From Owenia fusiformis (Eukaryota > Annelida > Polychaeta > Sabellida > Oweniidae), in NCBI GenBank assembly GCA_903813345.2, contig CAIIXF020000001.1, positions 1,922,001-1,986,000 of the forward strand: DNA of 64,000 nucleotides, in the 5' to 3' direction. Below, in pieces: positions 47,901 to 57,709 of this stretch. Below the pieces are notes generated by a model. It was not told the origin of the DNA. It saw only the letters and a list, made by a program, of their open reading frames with translations, and searched no databases. Position 1 is the first letter of the stretch; every line of letters begins with the position of its first letter. A program made the position numbers and the translations under genes.

Positions 47901-50900
47901 TTAGTGGTCTATTAGTAATATTTGAGACTTCAGGAGTGATGTATAATTGGTGTATTAGTGATGTATTAGTATTACATGCTCTATGATTGGTCAATAATTT
48001 TTATCTCATTTGCATGGTAATTTTTTCAACTTATAAACCACTGTTAAATCAATGGCAAAAAGTGGTCTGTTAACGAAAGTTACCACTAACAAATCACTTA
48101 TAGAACATGTTCTACTACTACTAGTTGAGTATTGGTAGTCTATTAGTGGTTTATTAGAGTGGTATGTCAAGCTGTTTTTTCACTTGGGTCATTTTGGACA
48201 CATTTAGTATTTGTTTTCATATTACACATACATATTTAACCTATATTGACTTGATCTTGGAACGATTATAAATTATTTATTGTCAGTTGAAAGAAAGACT
48301 GTTTTACCTAGTTGTTCTTCTCCATTAAAATCCTCTGGTGTTTCAAGGCCTGCTTCAACTGCTGCCTTGTATACATACTTTGTTCCCTCTAGTCTAGGTG
48401 CAGGAGATATATGTAGAGGTCCTGAGTGCCCGTGGTATTCTGTTACAAGAAATATGCACAGTATGAATTAAACATCATTTCTTGGATTTTACAACATATG
48501 CCTTTATAGATATTATGTATGTATTTGTTGCATGCCACGTTTTTTCTTTTAAAACAATCTACACAGCCCCGTAACCAGGATTTGCCAAGGGGGGTCACTT
48601 TTTAAAGAAATGTTATAATATCTTTATTCCTGACAGTTTCCCCTTTCTATTTCAACTAAAATCCACGTTAGAAAAATGGAAAATAAAGGTTTTCTTACTT
48701 GATTTCTTTAAATCTTGGTCTAGTTGTGTTTGAGATTTCTTAAAGTAAGGAAGCACGTCCTCATAACTCCATCCAGTGTTGCCCATCTCTGCCCACATAT
48801 CATAGTCATGCTTGCTCCCTCTCACATATGAATTAGCATTAATTGAACTGGATCCTCCTAAGACTTTTCCCCTCGCTATGTTTTGCACCTACGTACAAGT
48901 AAAATTTCAAAAATGACCACTGCATATATTGCTGTTTTACAATTTACGAGTACAAATGTACAGCCAAATATTTGATAGTCTGATTATCCCCCGGGGATTA
49001 TCCTAACATTTGTTGTCAGAATGATGGGAAATACAAATATTGAAAGTTTTCAACTTCAACAATAGATAATAATTTTCAATCATAAAAAATATTTTCAAAC
49101 TATGCACCGGGACTTTGCACTTGGCCTTGAAAGCTGTTTTCAAACTATGAGAAAGATTTGGCTCCAGTACAACAGTTATTTTCCCCTATTAATTTGCGAT
49201 AGGCATAAAAAGATTTCTAAAGATTTCATAGCAATATATTTATATTATGAATTGCTGCTGTTGAAAAGCTGTTCCACCTTGAAACTCCTTTTAACTAAGG
49301 TTATTATGTCACCACCAAAAGTGGTGACATATTGTTATGGTCTCCGTTTTTTTGCGACGGCGGTTGGCGTCCGGCGGTTGGAGGTTGGCGTCCGGCGGTT
49401 GGCGTCCGGCGGTTGGCGTCCGGCGTCTGTAACAATTTCTTACAACTTCCTATAACTTAACAAATACTGTTTAGACTGACTTCAATTTTTTTCTAAATCA
49501 TCTACATGTTCTCAGAAGTTCAAATCTGACTTTAGATTTGACATTTGACCTTCAATGACCTTCTCAAGGTCAAAAAGGTCTTTTTTCAACTTGCTTCACA
49601 TTGACTAAATTTTTTTTCAAAATCATCTACATGTTCTCAGAAATTCAAATCTGACTTTAGATTTGTCTCTAGATTTGACATTTGACCTTCAAACCTGACT
49701 TTAGATTTGACATTTGACCTTCAATGACCTTCTCAAGGTCAAAAAAGGTCAAAAAGGTCTGTTTTCAACTTGCTTCAAATTGACTAAATTTTTTTTTCAA
49801 AATCATCTACATGTTCTCAGAAATTCAAATCTGACTTAAGATTTGACTTAAGATTTGACATTTGACCTTCAATGACCTTCTCAAGGTCAAAAAGGTCTGT
49901 TTTCAACTTGCTTCAAATTGACTAAAAAAAATTTTCAAAATCATCTACGTGTTCTCAGGAATTCAAATCTGACTTTAGATTTGACTTAAGATTTGACATT
50001 TGACCTTCAATGACCTTCTCAAAGTCAAAAAAGGTCAAAAAGGTCTTTTTTCAACTTGCTTCAAATTGACTAAATTTTTTTTTCAAAATCATCTACATGT
50101 TCTCAGAAATTCAAATCTGACTTTAGATTTGACATTTGACCTTCAATGACCTTCTCAATGTCAAAAAAGGTCAAAAAGGTATTATTTCATCTTGCTTCAA
50201 ATTGACTAAATTTTTTTTTCAAAATCATCTACATGTTTTCAGAAATTCAAATATGACTTTAGATTTGACTTTAGATTTGACATTTGACCTTCAATGACCT
50301 TCTCAAGGTCAAAAAAGGTCAAAAAGGTCTTTTTTCAACTTGCTTCAAATTGACTAATTTTTTTTTCAAAATCATCTACATGTTCTCAGAAATTCAAATC
50401 TGACTTTAGATTTGACATTTGACCTTTAATGACCTTCTCAAGGTCATAAAAGATCTGTTTTTAACTTGCTTCAAATTGACCAAATTTTTTTTTCAAAATC
50501 ATCTACATCTTATCAGAAGTTCAAATTTGACTTTACAAGTTCTCTGAAGTTCAAATCTGACTTTAGATTTGACCTTTGACCTTCAATGACCTTCTCAAGG
50601 TCAAAAAGGTCTTTTTTCAACTTGCTTCAAATTGACTAATTTTTTTTCAAAATCATCTACATGTTCTCAGAAGTTCAAATCTGACTTTACATTTGACCTT
50701 CAATGACCTTCTCAATGTCAAAAAAAGTCAAAGAGGTATTTTTTCAACTTGCTTCAAATTGACGAATTTTTTTTTCAAAATCATCTACATGTTCTAAGAA
50801 GTTCAAATCAAACCTTCTTAAGGTCAAAAGGTATTTTCCAACTTGCTTTAAATTGACCAAATTGTTTTAGGTGGTGACATTTTGTCATGTTAATGCCTTG

Positions 50901-52096
50901 TATTTATGTGCAATAATACTCTATGATAAATTGGAGATATATTTTTCTTAAATCCATGAGAATCTTGCTGAATCTTTTAATCCTCGACAGCAGTGATTCT
51001 GTGGTATTGTCTTGTATTGCCAGTCTATCCTAGTGCCAAGGTTGAATAGGGCTCCTATGGGAAGAGAGGTTGTAGGGTACCATGCCTCACCAGCTTCTAA
51101 CAAGAGTACACTGGTGTGGGGATCCTCTGACAATCTGTTAGCTATGACTGCTCCGGCTGAACCACCTCCAACTGAAACATACGAGGGGCGAAGAAAATAT
51201 AGAAAGTAATCTTTCGTAAAGGTTTATCCCGGAGGTTCAATGTGTACAAAATTCAGCGAGGGTCATAGGCTGAACCTTCAGATATCCATCTGTTCCCATA
51301 CTAATTTGTCAAATTTTGATGTGTTTCCATACCAACCAATATAACGCCCAAAGCCATACCAAATGTAAGACCAATGCCATACCAAATGTTTAAATGTAGG
51401 ACCAATGCCATACCAAATGTTTAAATATAGGACCAATGCCATACCAATGCTATGATTGGTCAAAAGTAGAATATTTTTGGGGAAAAAACTAATATTTAAA
51501 CTGAAGCACCCTAGCGATCTTTGAGGAAAACGTTCCAAAACAACCTCAAATTCAGGATATGTGTAACTATGCACACCATCCCGGCCTCTCCCTTTTCTAA
51601 TATATCTCCAAATTGCTCAAACACAGTATGCAACCAATTAACATACTACAAAATTAAGAGTTCATTTTAGAGGGTAACCAACCCCCCCACCACCCGAACC
51701 TTAACTACTGTTGATTTACGCTGCAAAATGACCAGTTTATTCATTTTCATAAAAACTGCACCCCAGCTACCCCTTGAAGAAAAGTGTCTGACGGCCCTGA
51801 TGCTTGAATAACTATAACAGATATCTAGGTTACAGTAACTTAAAACAGTCAAAATAGTTCATAGAGATATTGTTTACAATCTTACTACCTCACTACTAGA
51901 TACATGTGACCTTCACTTTGTGAAAAAGATATGCATATATACTATTCAATGTTAAAATGAAATTAAGCTTACCTATTACATAGTCATATTCCTCATCCAG
52001 AACATCTCTTATCATAGAATCAATGTCTAAATTATCCTTTGTGAAATACAAATACACAGCTACAAGTGCAATGAAAGCTGAGAGTTTCTGCAGCAT
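41901..52096 (-). CDS. GMC-family FAD oxidoreductase (choline/glucose dehydrogenase-like), 11 exons
   Basis: Exons on the minus strand: 52096-51973, 51171-50969, 48888-48699, 48439-48308, 47518-47394, 46019-45852, 44740-44590, 44426-44278, 44108-43925, 43672-43447, 42036-41901. Phases agree throughout, giving 595 residues, the usual family size. Residues 1-20 form a hydrophobic signal or anchor. The FAD-binding fold starts at [19 protein letters not shown] (37-55, GxGxxG at 43-48). [12 protein letters not shown] (115-126) and [15 protein letters not shown] are the two GMC signatures, and PVGENLQDH follows. The C-terminal domain has [12 protein letters not shown] with catalytic-type His529, and [12 protein letters not shown] with Asn575. 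It probably oxidises an alcohol group (sugar, choline or similar) using FAD; the substrate cannot be told. The intron after residue 109 uses a GC donor. The other ten exons are joined by GT-AG. Introns hold SINE, hAT-like and tandem repeats. Confidence 0.93.
42080..42480 (+). repeat. Dispersed TCCG-type repeat, copy 4, in last GMC intron
   Basis: TTTATCCCACCAAACGAAGT, then GTCCATCCATCCGTTTGTTC, CAATAACTCAAATTACAGTT, GGGAGTAGGACCTCTGCTCG and two AAAATGGC(C/T)(A/G)CCATTT blocks. The closest relative is the minus-strand copy at 1790-2170. Confidence 0.8.
42781..42790 (+). repeat. G run in GMC intron 10
   Basis: Ten or more guanines; the exact length is uncertain, as for other homopolymers in this window. 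Confidence 0.7.
44785..45190. mobile_element. 406-bp hAT-like element with 5-bp duplication
   Basis: Ends CAGTGGCGGATCCAG and CTGGATCCGCCACTG, with CTTAT directly repeated at 44780-44784 and 45191-45195. The interior is made of GGGCCCAAATTTT-type units and a G run. The CAGTGGCGG end is characteristic of hAT elements, and a 5-bp duplication is known for one hAT clade. It lies in an intron of the GMC gene. Confidence 0.85.
45285..45310 (+). repeat. Single mariner-type end
   Basis: TACAGGGTGACACAAAAAAT resembles a Tc1/mariner terminus. No matching inverted end was found nearby, so this is at most a truncated copy. Confidence 0.35.
46590..46818 (-). mobile_element. tRNA-derived SINE, copy A (with A and B boxes)
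   Basis: On the minus strand the element starts GTAACGACCCTTGATAGCAA and holds a pol III A box, TAGCTCAGTCGGTAGAGCA (46741-46759), and B box, GGTTCAATTCC (46702-46712). The body runs to GGGGCGCCCTCGGGTCATTA. The tRNA-like part resembles tRNA-Lys with a shortened anticodon arm, so it is not a functional tRNA gene. It lies in an intron of the GMC gene. Confidence 0.88.
46942..47142 (-). mobile_element. tRNA-derived SINE, copy B (A box deleted)
   Basis: Same family and orientation as copy A, 120 bp away, with the B box intact (GGTTCGATTCC). The A-box segment is missing: AGAAGTC is joined to a short remnant before AAGCCACTACAGC. It should not be transcribable from the internal promoter. Confidence 0.88.
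47575..48185. repeat. Repeat rich in GTATTAGTGGT motifs
   Basis: Many variants of TATTAGTGGT, GTGGTTTGTAAGTT and TGTATTAGT occur in both orientations, with ATACTCAACTAATACACCAC near 47650 mirrored around 48120. It looks like a decayed inverted-repeat element in a GMC intron; boundaries are approximate. Confidence 0.5.
48565..48605 (+). repeat. hAT-like end, GTAACCAGGATTTGCCAAGG
   Basis: Shares CCAGGATTTGCCAAGGGGGG with the complete small element at 60078-60295. Only one end is present here, in a GMC intron. Confidence 0.5.
49306..50880. repeat. Repeat bounded by GTCACCACC ends with about 10 tandem units
   Basis: ATGTCACCACC at 49306 is inverted at 50870-50880 (GGTGGTGACAT). After a GGCGTCCGGCGGTT microsatellite (about 49365-49430) there are about ten tandem units of 115-190 bp: TCATCTACATGTTCTCAGAA, CAAATCTGACTTTAGATTTG, GACCTTCAATGACCTTCTCA, AGGTCAAAAAGGTC, TTCAACTTGCTTCAAATTGA. 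Units vary by internal small duplications. It occupies most of GMC intron 2. Confidence 0.88.
51285..51455 (-). repeat. Inverted copy of the GGTATGGCATTGG array
   Basis: AGGACCAATGCCATACCAAA units are the reverse complement of the array at 37839-38090. They lie in GMC intron 1. Confidence 0.8.
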
Positions 52097-52228
52097 GTTT
52101 CATACTTGAGCTTACTCGAGCAAAGTATAAAGTCCTCAAAGTGCACTCCTTAAAGGCCCCATATCAAGTTTAAACCACCTTGGCTTATATTGTAGTCTAA
52201 CCCAATGTTACCAAAATGTGATATGTGA

Positions 52229-53461
52229 GGGGTCAACCCAGTTGTCCGAAACCCAGTTGTCCGAAACCCAGTTTTCCGAAACCCAGTTGTCCGAAACCCA
52301 GTTCTCCGAAACCCAGTTGTCCGAAAATTAGGGGATCTTATTTGAAAAATACAATTTTTTTAAACGAATCTCGTTGTCGCAACCTCTGCGAATCACAACA
52401 TAACATTGGAATAACGTTGACATCATTGCAAAATTAGGCTAAATATGCGAAGTCAAGAAGTTAATTGTTTAAATGTTTAGCCTATGAAAGTTCATATACA
52501 GGTGATATAGATGTTCAAACAAACAAAGTTAAATTATGTTATTCTCATTGTAAAATGGCGTTTACACAACATACATAGATAGGGGTCTACAATTTTTAAA
52601 CCAATTTTCTTTATGGCCCATGGGCCTTTTTTGAGAGGAAACAACATTTTTCCAATGGGTGATGAGCGTTCATAAAAGGAAAAATAGCTTTCCCAAGCCA
52701 GTGGGTATTTATTTAGTAAAGTTGACATGTACATCTTTTGAAACCAAAACTTATTCTTCATTTACGTACTCTGTTCGAGAAATAGAGATTAAAAGGATGA
52801 AGTGAGTACATGGCGAAAATGAAACTTCTTGCGAATGGGAGAACATCCATTTTGATACGAGGACAGCCTGCCTTCGTTTCCAGTTGATCCCAAGTGATTA
52901 AGTTAAGAATGTTTTGTTCTTTTACGATTTGATAAAATACAGAGACTAAGAAATTAAATGCGACGAAATATTTTGACAACGTAATATGTATACTGTTTTA
53001 TTCTTAAAGTACTATATGCGTAAGCCTAAACTTATTTTATCTGTTTCAAAATGATTCATTTTATTTTGCCTATATAAAAGAGATTGAAGAAGATAAGATA
53101 AACTGTTCCGTAATATATATTGTGTTTTGATAACCTTTTTTTAGAATCACAATGTAAAATAAATCCCCCGTTCCTGCCATTCTGGTAACGCGTGCAATGG
53201 ATGCAATTCAAAGTGAGAGAGAGATCTATGAACATCAGAATGCGTCCATGCCATTAATTTGGCCAAATACATGGCATGAAACTGGCCTAAGCTTAGTACG
53301 GTTCCCCTTTCTCTGGTAAATTATGACTATATTTTTCGGAGTAATGGGTTTCGGACAAGTGGGTTTCGGACAACTGGGTTTCGGACAACTGGGTTTCGGA
53401 CAACTGGGTTTCGGACAACTGGGTTTCGGAGAACTGGGTTTCGAACAACTGGGGTGCACCC
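52229..53461. mobile_element. 1233-bp foldback element with tandem-repeat TIRs (E5)
   Basis: The left arm is GGGGTCAA followed by six units of the 15-bp CCCAGTTGTCCGAAA (52237-52326). The right arm is seven units of the complement (53346-53450), ending GGGGTGCACCC. GATATGTGA is directly repeated at 52220-52228 and 53462-53470. The 1-kb centre has no recognised coding sequence. Proline-rich frames over the arms (PKPSC repeats) are artefacts. It is upstream of the GMC gene start, 133 bp away, and could affect its promoter. Confidence 0.92.
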
Positions 53462-53915
53462 GATATGTGAAACGTTTTTTTAATTTTTTTTAATTTTCAA
53501 AAAGTGGTTTTTAAAGGACTTTTGTTCAAAAAATCATGAATTTATTTAAAACTAAATTTTATAGCTCAACATCTTTTAGTTTACTTCCTGCCAAAGCTAT
53601 GTGGATTTTGGTATAAAAGCTTTCCCACGGTGCACTGAACATTTGAATAATTGTGAACTTTAAAACATGAATAATGAGATCAGCGGCTTACTTTTGGTCT
53701 CTAACTGTGTCTTACATCAGTATCATCAATCCGTGCAAGTATTGGAGCACTGAAATACTTCTTTTTCGATCAAGACTTGTAGGCTTTGTATAAAAAACCT
53801 CCTACCTCATACCCACCTACCCACGTACGTTGGACATGATACAGTCTTTGAAGGGGTCAATTTTAAGGATCTTAGTTTATTAAATCTTAGTTTATGATGA
53901 ATTATGGATGCATTT

Positions 53916-54082
53916 GTAACGACCCTTGATAGCAAGTTGCTACTACAGGCAAGCTGGGTTAGATTCCCACTCGGGGCATCGAATTTAGCACACTTTCTTT
54001 CAATTTCTTTATCTGGCTTGTTGGACCTATGCTCTCGGTCGTTAGTTGGTTATTCCCCTGGGGCGCCCTCGGGTCATTGCAC
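53916..54082 (+). mobile_element. tRNA-derived SINE, copy C (tRNA part mostly missing)
   Basis: Begins GTAACGACCCTTGATAGCAA, then jumps after CTACTACAGGC to the B-box region (GGTTAGATTCCCAC) and the common body ending GGGGCGCCCTCGGGTCATTG. The A-box region is absent, as in copy B. Confidence 0.85.
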
Positions 54083-56432
54083 ATTACAATGCACCCATAT
54101 GCCTTTATTTATGGATCTGTCATCCGTCCGTTTTGACTCATTTCCAATATGTCCGAGCAGAAAACGCCATATTGGAATTTGGCAGAAAAAACATTCACTC
54201 GACTAACAATTACTATACCTGGTTTTTATTGATTGTCATTATTTTAATTAGGAGGTTACTGATGTTATGTAATCTATTAACAAAACATCCACAAAACACT
54301 AATTACCAGTTTCTATTCTTGTGATGTCTCAGGACCTTTAGTCTTGTATTCATACTAGAGTTCTCTATGCTAATTGCCAACATGTAAGAGAAGATACAAG
54401 GTTCTTTTATAACAAAATATTACACAAATTATATTACAAAATTATGAATAGAAGTACTTTTCAATATGTGATTGTTGTTTTATTTAATTTTATTAAGGGA
54501 GGAATTCAGATGTGAGTCACAATAAATCGATACTTTATTTTTCAATATTTTTTGAAAAGTGAAGTGATGTTTATCTGCCTGATGTGTTACCCCCATTGGA
54601 GAAAATAGAACACATGTGTTTGATGTACGGTAAAACCCATCTAATCTTACCTTCGTCTAAGGCTTCCACTGTATTCCAGTCTTACGCGAACCACAAATGC
54701 CTGCATGTTTTATTCTGCCGTATATGAGTCACGTCACGATCACAGAATTTGAAATCAAACCAGCCACCATTTTTTCACTTCACAATTTGAATTGTGAGTT
54801 TTGGTCTTATTACTTCACAAAAAATTTCAATACACAAGAAGTGATCACTATATTAATTCATAGACTATTCTTACAACAATTTTAAGAATATTTTTCAAAT
54901 TAAATTTTTTGTCTAAGGGAAAATTTTTCATAAGTTTACGGTGTTTCATTTGCCATGAAGTCTAGCCAAGTAATTTGGCTAGAGACCCAAGTAAGTCCAA
55001 TCAGATCACCAATGGATCAGCCAAAAGTGTTCAGGTTAACAGGTTTTCATAAAAAATGGGACTGAAAAAAGCATTCACGTTGAGAGCCTGAGGTCTTCAT
55101 ATTAGAGATATGGTCATCACCCCAAGGGGGTACTCCCATATATTTGCCATATGGGGACATGCCGCAAAAGTTTTACAGAAAAATCCCTAGATGTGGTTCC
55201 ATTTTGAGAAAAATCTCTAGAACTGGGTTTACTTTTTAAAAATTTGAAATTTAGTATTGTTCTTGAAAAGAAATCGCTGGAAGTAGGTCTTGTTTTTTAA
55301 AAATTACCTAAAGTGTCTCACATATTCGATCAAAATTTGCCATGCAAACATGTTAGTCTACTTTACTGGCCCCCCTTGCTGTAACAAGGAACCCAAAACA
55401 CATTAAAACGTAAACATAAACCAATTAGTCACTTCACTATGAAAGTGGGGGTGTTAGCAAATGTAATGTGTATTAGCAGAATACGCTGTGTGCATGGACT
55501 AACACAATATCAGTGGTCATTTACTGTATCAACTTAGTAACCCTTGCATATCGTGCTCACTCAAGTATTGAACAATTTTTTTATGATCTAAATGTTTGTT
55601 GTTTATAAAAAATGTGATAAATTTTAGTTAGAAATACATTAATTAATATATTTATTCAAACAGCACTAGAATGCGGGAAGAAAGAGCAATGGTGACAAAA
55701 TGCAGACAGAATTTTCCGTAAGGGTTTCAAACATTTCTGAACACAATCATACATGTACTTCTGTACTGTTATTTTTAGTGCTGTATTTATAGATATAATT
55801 TCACGTATTAAACTCATTTTTTGCAGCAATGACTTTAAATTCGGAACCACACCCATATCACATTTTCTTCAATAACTCCAAACATGTGTAAACATTGACC
55901 ATGTGCATATAAATTCAGATTTCACGAGCTCTTTCCTATTCGAGTACCTCATACACCCCTGCATGGATTTGAGTTGGATTCGCCTTTTATACGTGAGCCG
56001 ACACACTCGGAAACGCTGATTGGATAAAGATTGCGAGAATCTTTAAAGTAGGTCTATTTTTGAAAGAAAACCTTTTATATATAATTATGTAGGGCCATTT
56101 TTAGAGGAAAAATCCCTAGATATGGGTGGATATTAGTCACACACTATACTTAAATTGGTTAAACATAACATATATATTAATTTTAATGCACGTGAGTTTG
56201 ATTTCATTCGAATAAGCTATTATTAAAGGATTAACAAAACCACAAAATGCAATAACATTTTTCTTCCTTTTTTGAAAAAATAGAAAAATGACTAGTACTG
56301 TCAAAGATACTATATACATAATGGCACATAAAAGAAAATGCAGATTATTGTTAATTATTGATAAATATATATTGTGCTCTACTTTTACAATTAACATGCT
56401 GTGTCTCTGTGTGTTTATATGCAGAAACAGAA
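54083..56432. other. Intergenic with diverged repeats
   Basis: No gene recognised. Near 55010-55100 is a relative of the repeat at 17010-17200. Near 55125-55215 (GGGGGTACTCCCATATATTT, AAAAATCCCTAGATGTGG) and again near 56095-56130 (AAAAATCCCTAGATATGGG) are parts of a dispersed repeat, perhaps the two ends of one element. Confidence 0.5.
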
Positions 56433-56441
56433 TATAACAAG

Positions 56442-57700
56442 GAATGTTATAAAAACCCTTCGACCTTCGACCTGCACCTTCGACCTTCACCTTCGACTTA
56501 CAGGGTGTCCAAAAAGAAAATATTATAGAAGCTATTTTTGCCGATCTCAGACCACGCAAGAGTCACTTGATTTGTGGTTCACAGGTGAGATCATTAAGAT
56601 CTTAAATTGTGGCAACGTTTGCAGTACTCTAAGTTTAGTTACAGGGGTGAAATACAGGCCTGTCAACTTGGGAACACCTAACATGAGTGACTTGGAAATG
56701 TTGAACACCTCCCCTCAAAATGTGGACACCTTGGTCCAAATCTGAACACCTTGATCCAAAAATTTGAACACCTTGGTTTAAATCTTATTACATCTTGCCA
56801 AATTTTGAACACCTCAAATTTTTCGCGCTCGCTACGCTCACGTTTCAAATAACCGTCAACGGGGGGGGGGGGGGGGGGGGGGGGGTAGGTACGAAAAATT
56901 TCGAACGGATTGCGTGACAAATACGTAATTCGCGTGAAAAGTCCGAACGAAATGCGTACAATTTTTTTCCGCGTTCGTATTTTTCCTGTGAAGACGAACT
57001 TTTTTAGAAATTTTTCTACAGCAATAATTTTGCTTGACAATTACCAGGTAAAATGCGTATTTGCGTGACATTTTCTGTCACGCAAAAATAACTGGCGTGA
57101 CTTCAAATTCTTCAGCAAATGCGTGACAAATACGCAAATTGCGGGACAGTTGACAGGCCTGGAAATAGCGTTTTCATGTTATCAAATTAAGAATTAGTTT
57201 ATGTTGATCGGGTAGTCAATCGGGTAGTTTAAATGGAAGGTTCCCTTTTTAGAACTTACTTCCTGGTTTTGATTCGATTGAATCGAAGTAAAATTAGAGT
57301 AAGTAGCGATCAATTACTGTTCTATTTATTGAGTTCCAATTATAGTCTTGTTGTGTGATCAATATTAAAACGGGATATGGCGTCAATAACTTGTTATTTA
57401 ACTTTGAAATCTTGTCCGAAAAGTGATGACGTCACCAGGCCTATAAAGTATTTCGCCGATGTAAACTCAAGAGGTGACAGCTAGCTTTCGACGAGGACAG
57501 AGCTCCGTTCAATTTCATAATCTATGTGAAGTTGGACTTTCAAAGAAATATTTTTGGACTTTGACAATTTTCATAAGAAAAGTGGTGCAGGTCGAAGGGT
57601 TTTTATAACTTTCTTTTTGGCCCGCTTTTTGGGCACCCTGTAGGTCGAAGCTGAAGGTCGAAGGTGCAGGTCGAAGGTCGAAGGGTTTTTATAACATTCC
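56442..57700. mobile_element. 1259-bp TIR element with 9-bp target duplication (E6)
   Basis: Both ends are GGAATGTTATAAAAACCC (inverted) followed by CTTCGACCT tandem units and a TACAGGGTGTCCAAAAAG-like block. ATATAACAA is directly repeated at 56433-56441 and 57701-57709. Inside are an older repeat (56655-56790, AGGCCTGTCAACTTGGGAAC), a 25-base G run (56861-56885) and a copy of the 145-bp repeat seen at 39690-39840. No transposase. Confidence 0.9.
56861..56885 (+). repeat. G25 homopolymer
   Basis: A run of 25 guanines inside E6. The proline-rich frames opposite it have no other support. Confidence 0.85.
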
Positions 57701-57709
57701 ATATAACAA

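Noticed and set aside
48280-48471. Plus-strand frame across 48.3-48.5 kb
   Set aside because: Shadow of GMC exon 4 on the minus strand, whose frame, phases and motifs are convincing.
52225-53459. PKPSC repeat proteins on both strands
   Set aside because: They are translations of the 15-bp arms of the foldback element E5.
56678-57071. Proline-rich minus-strand frames
   Set aside because: Created by a 25-base homopolymer within a transposon; no start context or conserved domain.
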